From: Molossus alvarezi
Lineage: Eukaryota > Chordata > Mammalia > Chiroptera > Molossidae
DNA length: 64,000 bases
Direction of reading: 5' to 3'
NCBI GenBank assembly: GCA_037176705.1
Contig: CM073887.1
Location: 25,671,501-25,735,500 of the forward strand
Positions within the stretch are counted from its first letter, which is position 1. Each line of letters begins with the position of its first letter. The notes beneath the pieces were generated by a model. The model was given only the letters and a program-made list of their open reading frames with translations, had not been told where the DNA came from and made no database searches. A program made the position numbers and the translations under genes. Of the stretch, positions 24,201 through 37,207 are shown in pieces.

Positions 24201-27200
24201 CACCAGGTGCCCCGCTCAGGGTTCCAGTGCCAGGAAGAGAATCCCCATAACTTCTGGCTGGAAAAACCAGCGGGAACTGAGGCTCAGGGAAGCTGAGGCG
24301 GCTGGAGCCCCAGGCAGCTCCTTAAAGGGCCCGCGCACGGACTTATCGGACTCTCTCCCTCTAAGCTTGGAGGGGAGGCAGCTCGAGGGGCGCCAGAGAC
24401 ATACAGGGAAGAACTGAGCTGTTTGGCGCTGGAGCGAAGGCTGGAGAGGGGGCTTCCTCGGGGACAAACGTGCTGTAAAAGGCATTTGTTCCTTTGGTGA
24501 GCCCTTCCCTGGGGCGGCAGACAGCCACCATATCTGAGACTCCAGCAACCTGGCTCACACTGGTAGCCCCGCCCTGCTGACTCCCTGAGGCCCCGCCCCA
24601 CCCAGCTTTCAGGCCCACCCAAGCTGTTGCCAGTTGCTTAACCATAGGATTGGCCTGTCTTGGATCCTGCTTCAGGTTTTCCTAAATTCTTTCAAACGAG
24701 CAGCATCTGGTCTCAGCGAGCCCCATACCTCTCATTAAGTAATACACAGAAACAAACACAGGGAGGCAGCCAAAATGAGGAGACAAAGAAACAGGTCCCA
24801 AATGAAAGAACAGAACAAAACCCCAAGAAAAGAACTAAGCGAAATGGAGATAAGCAACCTAACAGATACTGAGTTCAAAATACTGCCTATAAGGAAGCTC
24901 AATGAACTTAGTGAGAACCTCAGTGAACTTAGGGAGGGCCTCAAGAGCATAAAAAAGGACCAGTCAGAAATCTTGGATACACAGTTAGAATTGAAGGAGG
25001 CACTAACTGAAATAAAGAATAATTTACACAGCTTCAATAATAGAGCATGTGAATCTAAGGAGCAAACCATCGATTTGGAATATAAGGAAGCAAAAAATGC
25101 CCAATCAGAACAGCAAAAAGAAAAAAGAATCCAAAAAAAATGATAGTGTAAGGAGCCTCTGGGACAACTTCAAGCGTGCCAACATTCGCATCTTGGGGGT
25201 GCCAGAAGGAGAAGAGCGAGAACAAGAAATCGAAAACCTGTTTGAAACAATCATGGCACAAAACTTTCCTAACTTGGTGAAGGAAACACATTCAAGTCCA
25301 GGAAGCACAGAGAGTCCCAAACAAGATGAACCCCAAGAGGCCCACACCAAGACACATCATCATCAAAATGCAAAAGGTTCAAGACAAAGAGAGAATCTTA
25401 AAAGCAGCAAGAGAAAGGCAGCTAGTTACCTACAAGGGAGTTCCCATTAGGCTGTCAGCTGATTTCTCAAAAGAAACTTTGCAGGCCAGAAGGGAGAGAC
25501 AAGAAATATTCAGAGTGATGAAAAGCAAGAACCTACAACCAAGATTACTCTATCCTGCAAAGCTGTCATTTAGAATCGATGGCCATATAAAAACTTTCCC
25601 AGACAAGAAAAAGTTAAAGGAGTTCATCACCACCAAACCGTTATTATATGAAATGATGAAGGGTCTTTTTGAAGAAAAAGATAAAATATATGAACAAACA
25701 AAATGGCAATGAATACATATCTATCGACAATGGAATCTACTAACAAAATGAACAGGTAGAACAGAAACATTCTCATAGATACAGAGAACATTTTGGTGGT
25801 TGCCAGTTGGGAGGGGGGTTGGGGGGATGGATGAAAAAGGTGAAGAGATTAAGAAGTACAAATTCATTGCTAGACTGACAAACCTCAAAGGGAAAGGGGT
25901 TGGGGGGTGGGAATAAATAAACCAAAGAACTTATATGCATAACCAATGGACACAGACAATAGTGTGGGAAAAGGTGGGAGGGAGGGCAGGAGTGGGGAGG
26001 AGGGGGTCAATGGGGGAAAAATGTGGAACATCTGTAATACATTTTACATCCAACAATAAAGATTTAAAATAAATAAATAAATAAAAAGAAATATGAGCAA
26101 GCTATGAACCCTTTGCTTATTAAAATAACAGGGGCACCAGTTCAGTCAGTTGCTTTTGCCTTAGTAACCTTAAACAAGAAAAAAACAAGCAGCAATTTTA
26201 AGCAGACTAGACAGGATGGGAGGAGAATAAGGTGTCCCTTTGTTTAGATGAAGCAGCTTGGAGATTATAAAAAAATAATCCAGGAGTAAACACAGAATAC
26301 CATTCCAACTGATATTTATCCCCCGCCTATTCTAGACATCGTGGTTCCAATTCTCACAGCACCTGCATTGGTCACGAAGAAGATCAAAAATAATTGCCAG
26401 TGCCACCTTACAAAACAACAGATAACTAAAACTCATGCAGCTTAGTGCAGCAGTTCGTGAGAGTTTGTATGTTGCAGGCACTGGTTGTGCCAGGCATTGG
26501 GACTCAAAAAAGAAAAAGACATGGCTCCACCCTTACATACTTACATAAATGAATGCATTCATGTAAGTAAATTTCAGACATGCTATTCTAGATTCTGTGC
26601 CACAGTGTGACTTGACTGTTCATAGGTGTGAGCCAGATGCGCCACACCCTGATAAAAAGATGAGGCTGACACCGTGATTATGCCACATAAAGCTCCATTG
26701 TGAGGCTCTGGCACTTGAGAGGTGTGCCTCCCATAAATTCTCCGAGGACTGGGTGAGGAGGCTGGAAATGCCTTTTCAGGGAAATTTTACTGACAAGGCA
26801 GCCATCAGTCATTAATCTACAACAATAAGTCTTTTGATTCCATGTCAGCCTCGGGGCCGTACTTGTCAGTGCTCCTTCGGCTCAGTTTGTCCCCGACTAT
26901 CAGAGTTCACCATCGCTGTCTGCTCACCTTCGGCAAGCAGAGGCAGACCTCCCCAGCTCAGAATACTTGCCCAGAAGAGAAGTATGTCGTTTGCTTTTTG
27001 GCTGTTTTTTGCACTGAGAGGAATGACCAGGCAGTATGCTTCATGTAGTTCCATAAAAGCAGAACTTTTTTAGAAACTGGAATTAGTTTCCAAAACAGAA
27101 CTTCTAAGGTGGGAGTAAAGAACTGACGAATTGGTATTCCAACTAAACTAAACTAAACTAAACCTTCTTACTCATAAAATCTTTTCTTTCCCATTTCTTG

Positions 27201-30200
27201 GCTTAAAAAATGTTGGTTTTTTTTCAGGTTGATATCCACCTGATTAATGGAAAACATATTGAAACCTTCCATGAAGATCTCACCTTGACAGTGGATACAT
27301 TGGCTTCACCAAATTTACCCAAGATAGAAGAAGATCTAAAAGGTACATTCATGTTCTCTGTTCGATATGTTCTGCCAAAGTAGTTATTATTTCCACTCTT
27401 CCTTACTTTTTTCTTCCAGTGTATGGTTAGTATGTGTAAAGATGGTTTGGCAGGTATGTAGGACACTTTGGCAGGAAGTGCTAGTGTCATTTATCTGAGG
27501 CCAAGGCATGGGTAGGCATACAGGACAGTTGGGAGTTTGGTTCATGATATTGAATAGCTTGAGATTTATGGGGAAAAATGATGGTCCTCCAATTCAATTG
27601 GTCTCTCATGTCTTTGTTGATGAGAGGATCCAAAAAAATGTAATAGTTGTTGCATAAACCAAGGATAGCCCTGAACAAGTGGAAAGCTAGTTTTTAAAGT
27701 GAGTTCAGAGAGACTCACTTTCAGAAGAGTGATTTATCCTATAATACTCTAGTGAAGGTAGCATAGGTACACCAAAGGCAATCACTGTTACGGAAATAGT
27801 CATGAAGGCAACATTTGAATCAGAAAAAAGAGCTTTGGAAAGCCCTCAGCCTTTTAGAGATTCAGCTTCAGGAAACTGAAATAAATCCATGGGTCTACTC
27901 TGACTTCCCATATGTCTTTGTATGTTTGGATTAGTTTCCAACAGTTTGTCCTTTGGGCTTTCCATTGGGAAACATCGTCAAGAATTCCTTATGTGAAGGT
28001 TTTCTTTTAGGCATCATTTCCTCAGGGACATCGTCCTCCTTTTAATCACTAACTCTTTCTTCATTTATGCTGATAAATTGCCTTCAATTTTCTCTAGAGT
28101 CTTCATATCTAGAGTCTTTCCACAGTGTTAGCATTCTTACTGTGGGTCCTTCCTTCTGTAATTCCATTTATAATTTTACTTCCCCTGTGAACTACTTATT
28201 GCTTCTTTGCTATACTTTCCTCTTTCTTGGCCAATTTGTTCCTTCAAAAATCCAGTTTTGTGAAATGTCATGAGGGTTTATCATTGGGAAACCAAGGAGG
28301 CAACACAACTACACACTTTGCCTTGTGTGTGTGAAGTGAATACTAATTACACAATTACATCCAATTCATATATGGTGGTAATGTTACCGAAAGGGGGACG
28401 GGGCCCTGAGTGGGTCTGCCTAGGGCTGGCCAGCAGTGTGTGGGCTCTTCACTTCTTGCAGGGATGATTTCACAACACAGGCCCAGGTGATTTGTGAAAG
28501 CTGGGGACAGTGAAACAAGGAAGGGCCTAGAATAGAAGAGGCAACAGGACAGGAACTGGTGGGGAAATGAGCCCAGGCTGGGCTGCTTTGGCTCACTAAG
28601 AAGTCACAGAAAAGGGGACCTCTGGGACAGGTTCAGGGGATTAGCCCAGGACGAACTGCCGCTGCCCATTGCTGGCCTGGTTGCAAGCCTTGTGGGGTCC
28701 CTCAGAGTTTAGAAGATGCATGCCTGGTGAGGGCAGGAGAGAGGGAAGGGAAAGGCACTGGCGTGCTCTGGGGAGGGAGAGCTCACTGGGTCCTCCTTCC
28801 TAAAGGCTTTTAAGGGTAGAAAGCTGAGGGGAGGGTCCCAGGAGAGGATCTCAATAGACTATCCATCAGCTTTCCAGGTGGGTCCTTTCAGGGCTGTGGT
28901 CTCCACTGATTGGTCAGTGCCAGGGCAAGGGGTCATTAGTTAATGCAGCTGGTCCTGAGGTCAGCCATGGTGTCACTTGTCTGGTTTTGCTGCTTTATCG
29001 GTCCTGGAGCTGCAGTGCAACTGAGGCCTAGATATTATCTCTATGGAAGAAACATCAGAGTAGGAGAGGTTACTCTAGGGACAAGGTCCTTGTTTTACCA
29101 GTTTTGTCTCATGCTAGGTACCCAGAGCTTTCCACCCTGGTGACCTTGTGCACCTGGCTGAAATTGCTTGGCCAGTTTTTTTTCTTTTTCAGCTATCTTG
29201 TCTCAGTTTCCCTACCCCACTTGCCAAGGAATGTTCCTAGCTTCTTACTCACCTGCCTCAGGAACCGTGTTGTTAGGGGACTTGTGTTAATGGACTAAAT
29301 CATAGTAACAGAAATTCATGCATTTTGTAACTGTACATTTTGTAAAAGTGAGTGTTACCAGAGAGGGGACCTAGCCTTGAGGAGGTCTGCCTAGGGCTGG
29401 CCAGTAGTGTGTGGGTTCTTGACTTCATGCAGTTAGGATTTCACAACACAAGTCCAGGTTATTTTGAAAGGACATGTATTCAAGCCGGGGACAGGGAAAC
29501 AAGGAAGGGCCTAGGACAGAAGCAGCAACAGAAGAGGGGCTAGGTGGAGAAATGAGCCTAGACGGACTGCTTTGGCTCACTGAGTCAGAGAAAAGGGGGC
29601 CCAGGGTGAGCCATCACTGCCCGTTGCTGCCCTGGTTGCAAGTCTTACGGGGACCCTTGGAGTTTAGGAGATGCCTGCCTGTGAGCGCAGGAAAGGGGGA
29701 GGAGAAAAGGCCCTTACTTTTGAGGGTTTTTAAAGACTGGGAAGATTTTAGGGGAGGATCTCTGTAGAATATTCATCAGCTTTATACCGATGTGCCAAAA
29801 GGAGATTTATTTCTTTTGACTTCATCTGTCCTTGGGTGTGGTTGGCAAATGGCACTAATTGGGATTTCTGCTATCAATCACCCTGAGAAGGGTGATTTAA
29901 ACTATTTATCCTCTGGTTGAGGAGAAGTACAAACCATTTACTCTTAAATGTTCTTGGTTACAGGAGAAAGGATTTTGCAATTTACTGAATGGCTGTAACC
30001 TTCTTGGCCATTTAACTGTCTGTTTTCCTATTCTGCTTGTCCTGGCTCACTAGCCTGTCTCAATAGGACTGCTATATTCAGAGGCTGTACACTAGAAGTG
30101 TCCATGTGTTTCTTGGCCTAATTTTAATTACCACATGCTTATGAAAATTGCTTTGAAGATATTTTACAATTGAGGATTTACTCCCACTTGTTTGAAATGG

Positions 30201-33200
30201 TTTTCTTACAAATTCATTTTATAGAGGTCTTACTGGTTTTTCATATTTTTTACCTTGATCTTGGTGAACTGGTAATTATTTCATGGTTCCTGCATTAAAT
30301 TAAATGCTGTTCAGTCTTAGTATCTATAACATTTTGGTCTTCCACAAAGATAAGATGTGGGCCCTGGCTGGTTGGCCCGTGGACCAGTGAGTCCCGAGTT
30401 CGATTCCAGCCAAGGATATGTACCTGGGTTGCGGTTCATCCCCAGCTCTGGTCGGGGTCGTGCGGGAGGCAACCAGTTGATGTGTCCCTCTCACGTTGAT
30501 ATTTCTCTCTCCCTACCTGAAGATAAATAGGAAAATTATGCTTGAGTGAGGATAAAAAAAAAAAAGATATGGATTTCAAGTCTTAAAGAGTTACTATTCC
30601 CACAAAATCATCATAAAGATAAAAAAATCTGAAATGCTCTTTTTTGTTAAATAATAGTGTAGATTTTTAACTTTCTAGCAATTAGGAAGTTACACCCATT
30701 TACAGTGATATGAATATCTCAATTAACATTGTCACCTACTCATTTTATTTTTGGTTTTACATAAAAAATTATAATTTTTAAACCAGACATATATCTATGT
30801 GTCATAAATGTCTAGTGTTCTTAGAAGTCTAAGGACACATATATCTAGCCTATAGTGCTGAGCCTTCCAAAAAGGAATGATCTAATTGTGACCAACTCTG
30901 CTGCTCTATGTAACTTCTCTGATAGGACAATCACATTTCATATAACCATCTTTCCATTTCCTCATATATCTCTTCAATGTTCTTCCATTGGTAGATCTAC
31001 CAAGTGGATCACTGACATACCGCTTAGAAGATCTGGCCTATACAAGAAGCGGGGACAAAGGCAACTCGGCAAACATAGGTATGTTTTTTGCTTATACAAA
31101 CCATCTTTCACATCTCTAGAACTGATTTCTGTCACTTACTAAGTTTTCATTTGGATTCAAACAATAAAAGTTTGTGTTTACTGTGTTGGTTAAAGCATAT
31201 TAAGTTATCCAATGCTATTTATTTTCTCACTGGTGTAACAAACAAAAATGTATGCTTCAAATTAACTGTGCCTTTCAATAATACATTTTCTCAAAAAGAT
31301 AACTTAAACACACCTGGGGCCAGAGGACCCACTCCTGTATCACAGTATTCTACTGCACTTGTGCCAATTGACCTGTTGACAAGCGCTCCCTTTTAATCTT
31401 CTTTTCCCTAAAGTTCTCGGAATAGTACAATACTTTATCACCGTATCTCTATATTTCCTTTATATCTTTTTAAAGAATATCTCTTCGCCTCTTAAAACTC
31501 TTTTCTCCTCCGTTTTCTCCCCAGAAATTGCCAGATCCTTTTCTTTTCTCCTTAGAATAACTTCCCTGGGTTTTGTTTTGTTTGTTTTTGTTCCTTTTTA
31601 ACCTCATGGAATGCCATTTACTCATCTCTTTACCGAAATCCCAAGAATAACCAGACTATTGTTTAATGAATGCCTTTAAGTGGATAGTAAATGCCTTTGT
31701 CCTTTCGTAAAAATAATATATATAAAACCAGAGTGGACGTAAATCTACACTGTCTAGTGAGTTTGCAAACTGAGAGGAATATAGGCGTATGCACTTATTA
31801 CAGTGCCTGTGTCTGCAGTGTTATAGGCCATGACTCCGCTGACACTGTGTCTGTCCCTGGAAGGCTGTCTGCATTATGCACAGGCGGTGATGGGCTTCAT
31901 TTTCACCATTATCCACTGTATTTATTGGAGCTGTTTGAGCTGAGATGACTAAAAGACATGGGATAGCGAACCTGTTATTTCTGAACATTCCCTAGCACAG
32001 TGATTTTCAACCTTTTTCATCTCATGTCACGCATAAACTAATTACTAAGATTCCGCTGCACACCAGAGAATGTATTTTTTGCTAATCTGACCCCCCTAAA
32101 AATAGGTATAATTTTGATTGATTTAATAAAAGATAATAGTAGTAGTAATTAATTACTACTGCTACTTTTAAAAAAAGTAGTTCCAGAGTGCCTTTTTAAA
32201 AAATCAGGTGCCTATACTTATATATAAGGATTTCTGGTACCAAGAATTAGTCATTCAGATTCATCTTTATTATGTGGTGAAGCAGTAAGATGCAACTCTA
32301 TTATATGACTATATATTTATGGTTCAAGACAGGACATTCACATTGGAGCACTATTGTTATATTGGCTGTTGTCATTTTTTTTATTAGACTATCTAAGGGA
32401 ATAGAGGTCAGTGCCCTGACTAAATAGTATTGCACGCTTTAAAAATTCTTGCGGAGCACCAGAGTGCCCTGGCACACTGGTTGAATAGAGCAGTGAGCAT
32501 GGTTATCAAGGTCCTTGACCTCTGGAACTTATAGTCTTTTGAAGTTAATATTCTAACATTTTTCATTTGATTTTTGCATCAGTCTTCCATCCTCTGTTCT
32601 CCAGTTGCAGCTATTTGTCATATGCATAGTTTGAAACATTGAGGGAATGAAAGCAAAGTTATTTAGAATTTCATAATACCCTTTGAAATAATTCGAGTTG
32701 CCAGACAAAATAATGCCTTGTTAAATTTGAATTTCAGTTAAATAATGAATAATTTTTAGTGTAAGTATGTCCCATGCAATGTTTAGGTATGTCCTAAAAT
32801 AGATATATCTAAGTCTGGCAACTCTAAATTAGAGAAACTCTGTACATTGCCAAAGCAGGGAGAATGACATTCATCGCTAAGAGATACAGTTTGTCCACTG
32901 TCTCTCCTCAAATCCCCTTCCCCCATCCCCATCAGACACACAGTATCCTCACAGAATCAGAGTAATCAGATCCTTCAAATCAGTGAGTCATGTTGATAAA
33001 TCTTCAGCATATGTGCTTAGTAATGTGATGTTTTGTACACAATAGGCGTCGTAGCACGGCACCCTCTCTACTACCCGTACTTGAAAAAATTTCTAACTGC
33101 TCAAGCCGTAGAAGATTATTTCCAACATATTCTGCATAAAGACCAGCCTGAAGAAAATTCAGTGATAAGGTATGGTTCAACTCAAGTGATTGGATTACCA

Positions 33201-36200
33201 CAGTTAGATTCGGGCCTTATAATAGTTGAGCATGTTGATTTTGAATTAGGACATCAATAGCTTTTATTTGGATTCTAGGACTTTTATCTCTTTCTTAAGT
33301 TATGGGAGACACAGGGAAGCAGAAGACACGATTGTTATCCTTCAAAATGAACTGGTTGTCTTCCTGAATTAACACTCTTTGAACACTAAAGTGACAAGAT
33401 TTGGAACATCCAGAAGTCAATATGAGAACCTTTACCACATCCTAAATTGGATGGTCCAAACATAGGAGATGGGAGAGAGCTGTGTGATGTGGACTAGGGA
33501 AAAATTTGAGAGAAATAGTAGATTGGCTCTTTAGGTGGTGCCTCACTGTCAGAATCTTAATATAGTTGAATCATATGCCAGAGAAAATCTATTAATAAAG
33601 TGTAGGTCTCTTTTGGTTGCTTTTTCTAAGTGAAATGTAAATAGTCTAATTTCCTTAAAATTACAGAATTTTTAAGGAGTATATGCAATATTTTCAAGAT
33701 ATGAGATAACGTATACATTTAAAAACTAAATTACATATGTATTGTTTGATATGATTATGTTATATATTTTTAAAGATAATTATTTTCAATGAAAAGTAAA
33801 TTATACAATTTTTCTTTTAATCAGATTACTATTTCATTATTCTTAACTTCCATTTATTTTCTGATAGCTGACTTTTAGAAACTCATCTGTTTTTAAAATA
33901 TGTTTTTATGGATTTTTTAGAGAGGGAGGGAGGGAGAGATAGAAACATCAATATGAGAAACATCAATCAGCTGCCTCCTGCACGCCCCCTACTGGGGATC
34001 GAGCGCACAATGCCGGCATGTGCCCTGACCAGGAATGGAACTGAGACCTCTCAGTCCACGGGATGACATTCAATCCACTGAGCCACACCAGCCGGGCAGA
34101 AATTCATATATCTTAACAGTTTAATCTAAGACCAGAGGACGGAAATAATTAGATGAGTTTATTTACCAAAATGAACAATCAGAACATTCAAAACTAAAGG
34201 TTAGTGTAATAGATGCTACAACTTTATTTTTGTTTTATGTTTCTTTTTTAAATGTTATGTATGTAATCTCTTAGTGTTTTATTTGTTGGTACATAACTCC
34301 AGACTCCCACTTCATGCACAGATGCTACTACTTTTAAATAAATAGTCTTTTCTGTAGTCTTTGATTTTGGAATATGGTCTCAAGAACCGCTTAAAACACA
34401 TTGCAGGGTTTCTCTGTTTTAGTTCATTAGTGTTTTATGTGACTAAAAGCAACAGTGAGATTCTGTGTTACTTTTTATACTCCTTCACCCCAAATAAGGT
34501 CACTGTACTTTTCACACTGTAGGTGGATCTTTTTATTTATTTATTTTTTCCCCTTTATTTATTTATTTTTTTTTCCAAATCTTTATTGTTGGATGTAAAA
34601 TGTATTACAGATGTTCCACATTTTTCCCCCATTGACCCCCTCCTCCCCACTCCTGCCCCCCTCCCACCTTTTCCCACATTATTGTCTGTGTCCATTGGTT
34701 ATGCATATAAGTTCTTTGGTTTATTTCTTCCCACCCTCCCAACCCCTTTCCCTTTGAGGTTTGTCAGTCTAGCAATGAATTTGTGCTTCTTAATCCCTTC
34801 ACCTTTTTCACCCATTCCCCCAATCCCCTTCCCAACTGGCAACCACCAAAATGTTCTCTGTATCTATGAGAATGTTTCTGTTCTTCCTGTTCATTTTGTT
34901 TGTAGATTCCATTGTTGATAGATATGCATTCATTGCCATTTTGTTTGTTCATACATTTTATCTTTTTCTTCAAAAAGACCCTTCATCATTTCATATAATA
35001 ATGGTTTGGTGGTGATGAACTCCTTTAACTTTTTCTTGTCTGGGAAAGTTTTTGTATGTCCATCGATTCTAAATGACAGCTTTGCAGGATAGAGTAATTT
35101 TGGTTGTAGGTTCTTGGTTTTCATCACTCTAAATATTTCTTGCCACTCCCTTCTGGCCTGCAAAGTTTCTTTTGAGAAATCAGCTGACAGCCTAATGGGT
35201 ACTCCCTTGTAGGTAACTATCTGCCTTTCTCTTGCTGCTTTTAATATTCTCTCTTTGTCTTGAACCTTTTGCATTTTGATGATGATGTGTCTTGGTGTGT
35301 GCCTCTTGGGGTTCATCTTGTTTGGGACTCTCTGTGCTTCCTGGACTTGTATGTCTGTTTCCTTCACCAAGTTAGGAAAGTTTTCTGCCATTATTGTTTC
35401 AAACAGGTTTTCGATTTCTTGTTCTCTCTCTTCTCCTTCGGGCACCCCCAAGATGCGAATGTTGGCACGCTTGAAGTTATCCCAGAGGCTCCTTACTCTA
35501 TCCTCATTTTTTTGGATTCTTTTTTCTTTTTGCTCTTCTGATTGGGGATTTTTTGCTTCCTTATATTCCAAATCGATGGTTTGCTCCTTGGATCTACATA
35601 CTCTATTATTGAAGCTGTGTAAATTATTCTTTATTTCAGTTAATGCCTCCTTTAATTCTAACTGTGTATCCATGATTTCTAACTGGTCCTTTTTTATGCT
35701 CTTGATGCCCTCCCTAAGTTCACTGAGGTTCTCACTAAGTTCATTGAGCATCCTTATAAGCAGTATTTTGAACTCAGTATCTGTTAGGTTGCTTATCTCC
35801 CTTTCGCTTAGTTCTTTTATTGGGGTTTTGTTCTGTTCTTTCATTTGGGACCTGTTTCTTTGTATCCTCATTTTGGCTGCCTCCCTGTGTTTGTTTCTGT
35901 GTATTACTTAATGAGCGGTATGGGGCTCGCTGAGACCCGGTGCTGCTCGTTTGAAAGAATTTAGGAAAAACCTGAAGCAGGATCCAAGACCGGCCAATCC
36001 TATGGTTAAGCAAGTGACAACAGCTTGAAAGTTGTGTGGGGCGGGGCGGGGCGGGGCCTCAAGGAGTCAGCAGGGCGGGGCTACCAGTGTGAGCCAGGTT
36101 GCTGGAGTCCCAGATATGGCTTCTGTCTGCCGCCCCAGGGAAGGGCTTACCAAAGGAACAAAGGCCTCTTACAGCACGTTTGTCCCCGAGGAAGGCCCCT

Positions 36201-37168
36201 CTCCAGCGCTCGCTCCAGTGCCAAACCGCTCAGTTCTTCCCTGTATGTCTCTGGTGCCCCTCGAGCTGCCTCCCCTCTGAGCTTAGAGGGAGAGAGTCCG
36301 ATAAGTCCGTGCGCCGGCCCTTTAGGGAGCTGCCTGGGGCTCCAGCCGCTTCAGCTTCCCTGAGCCTCAGTTTCTGCTGGTTTTTCCAGCCAGAAGTTAT
36401 GGGGAGTCTCTTCCTGGCACTGGAACCCTGAACGGGGCACCTGGTGTGGGATGAGGACCCCTCAGTCCTCAGGAAGGACCTTTAGGTGGATCTTTTTAAA
36501 TGTCTTGACTTATTTTATATGTTTGGAAATGTCAGGTAAGTAGCTGTTAGAATGGAAAGTGCTACTACACTTTGATAAAGGAGATTAGAAGGCAGAACAT
36601 TGCAGTTACAAGGTGTATGCAAGAGTTTAGGGAAGACAGGCAAGGACCCATACCAGACAGATCACTATCAGTGTTTTGAATAGAAAAGGCATTTGAAATA
36701 GGCTGGGGTTGCAACTGAAGAATCACTGGAGCAAGGCTTAATTGAGGACTGTGATCCAGTAGACTTGGATCAAAATAGAGTCAAGTTGCCCTGGCTGGTT
36801 TGGCTCAGCGGTTAGAGTGTTGGCCTGTGGTCCAGAGAGACCCTGGTTTGGTTCCCGCTAAGGGCATGTACCTTGGTTGCAGTTTGTCCCTGGCCTTGGT
36901 TGGGTCATGCGGGAGGCAGCCACCCGATGTGTCTCTTTCATGTCAATGTTTCTCTCTCTCTTCCTCTCTCCCTCCCACTCTATCTGCATAAAAAATGAAA
37001 AAATGTCATTAGGTGAAGATTAAAAAACAAAACAAAAATAGGGTGAAGTTCTTGGCAGGTTGAAGCCCATTGACCTAGTTACACAGGACAGACTTAGGGA
37101 AGGCTGAGGTCACAATCAGACAAGTTAGCAAAGCATATTGAGAATTTCCTATCTATCTATCTAGATAT

Positions 37169-37207
<39 letters not shown>

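Larger units (their letters stand above)
17911..27227 (+). other. intron C-D and what it holds
   Basis: Intron with L2/MIR-like pieces (18575-18790, 19380-19600), a Ves SINE with a duplicated 5' end (20101-20390), L1 fragments on both strands (21660-22760) and a full-length HAL1 (23902-26085). A short (ctaaa)n run lies near 27140-27165. I see nothing assignable in 20430-21480, 22800-23880 or 26110-27130. Confidence 0.65.
27343..30994 (+). other. intron D-E and what it holds
   Basis: Intron dominated by two related LTR-like repeats side by side (28382-29312 and 29352-29790) and one Ves SINE (30361-30564). 27350-28370 and 29800-30350 show no clear element. Confidence 0.6.

Noticed and set aside
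24127..24417. GC-rich segment that could be read as a CpG-type promoter with an open frame
   Set aside because: It is the 5' UTR of the HAL1 element and recurs in the 34536-36483 copy.
35276..35911. 211-codon + strand open frame
   Set aside because: It is antisense to the intact HAL1 ORF1; the codon structure belongs to the minus-strand frame.
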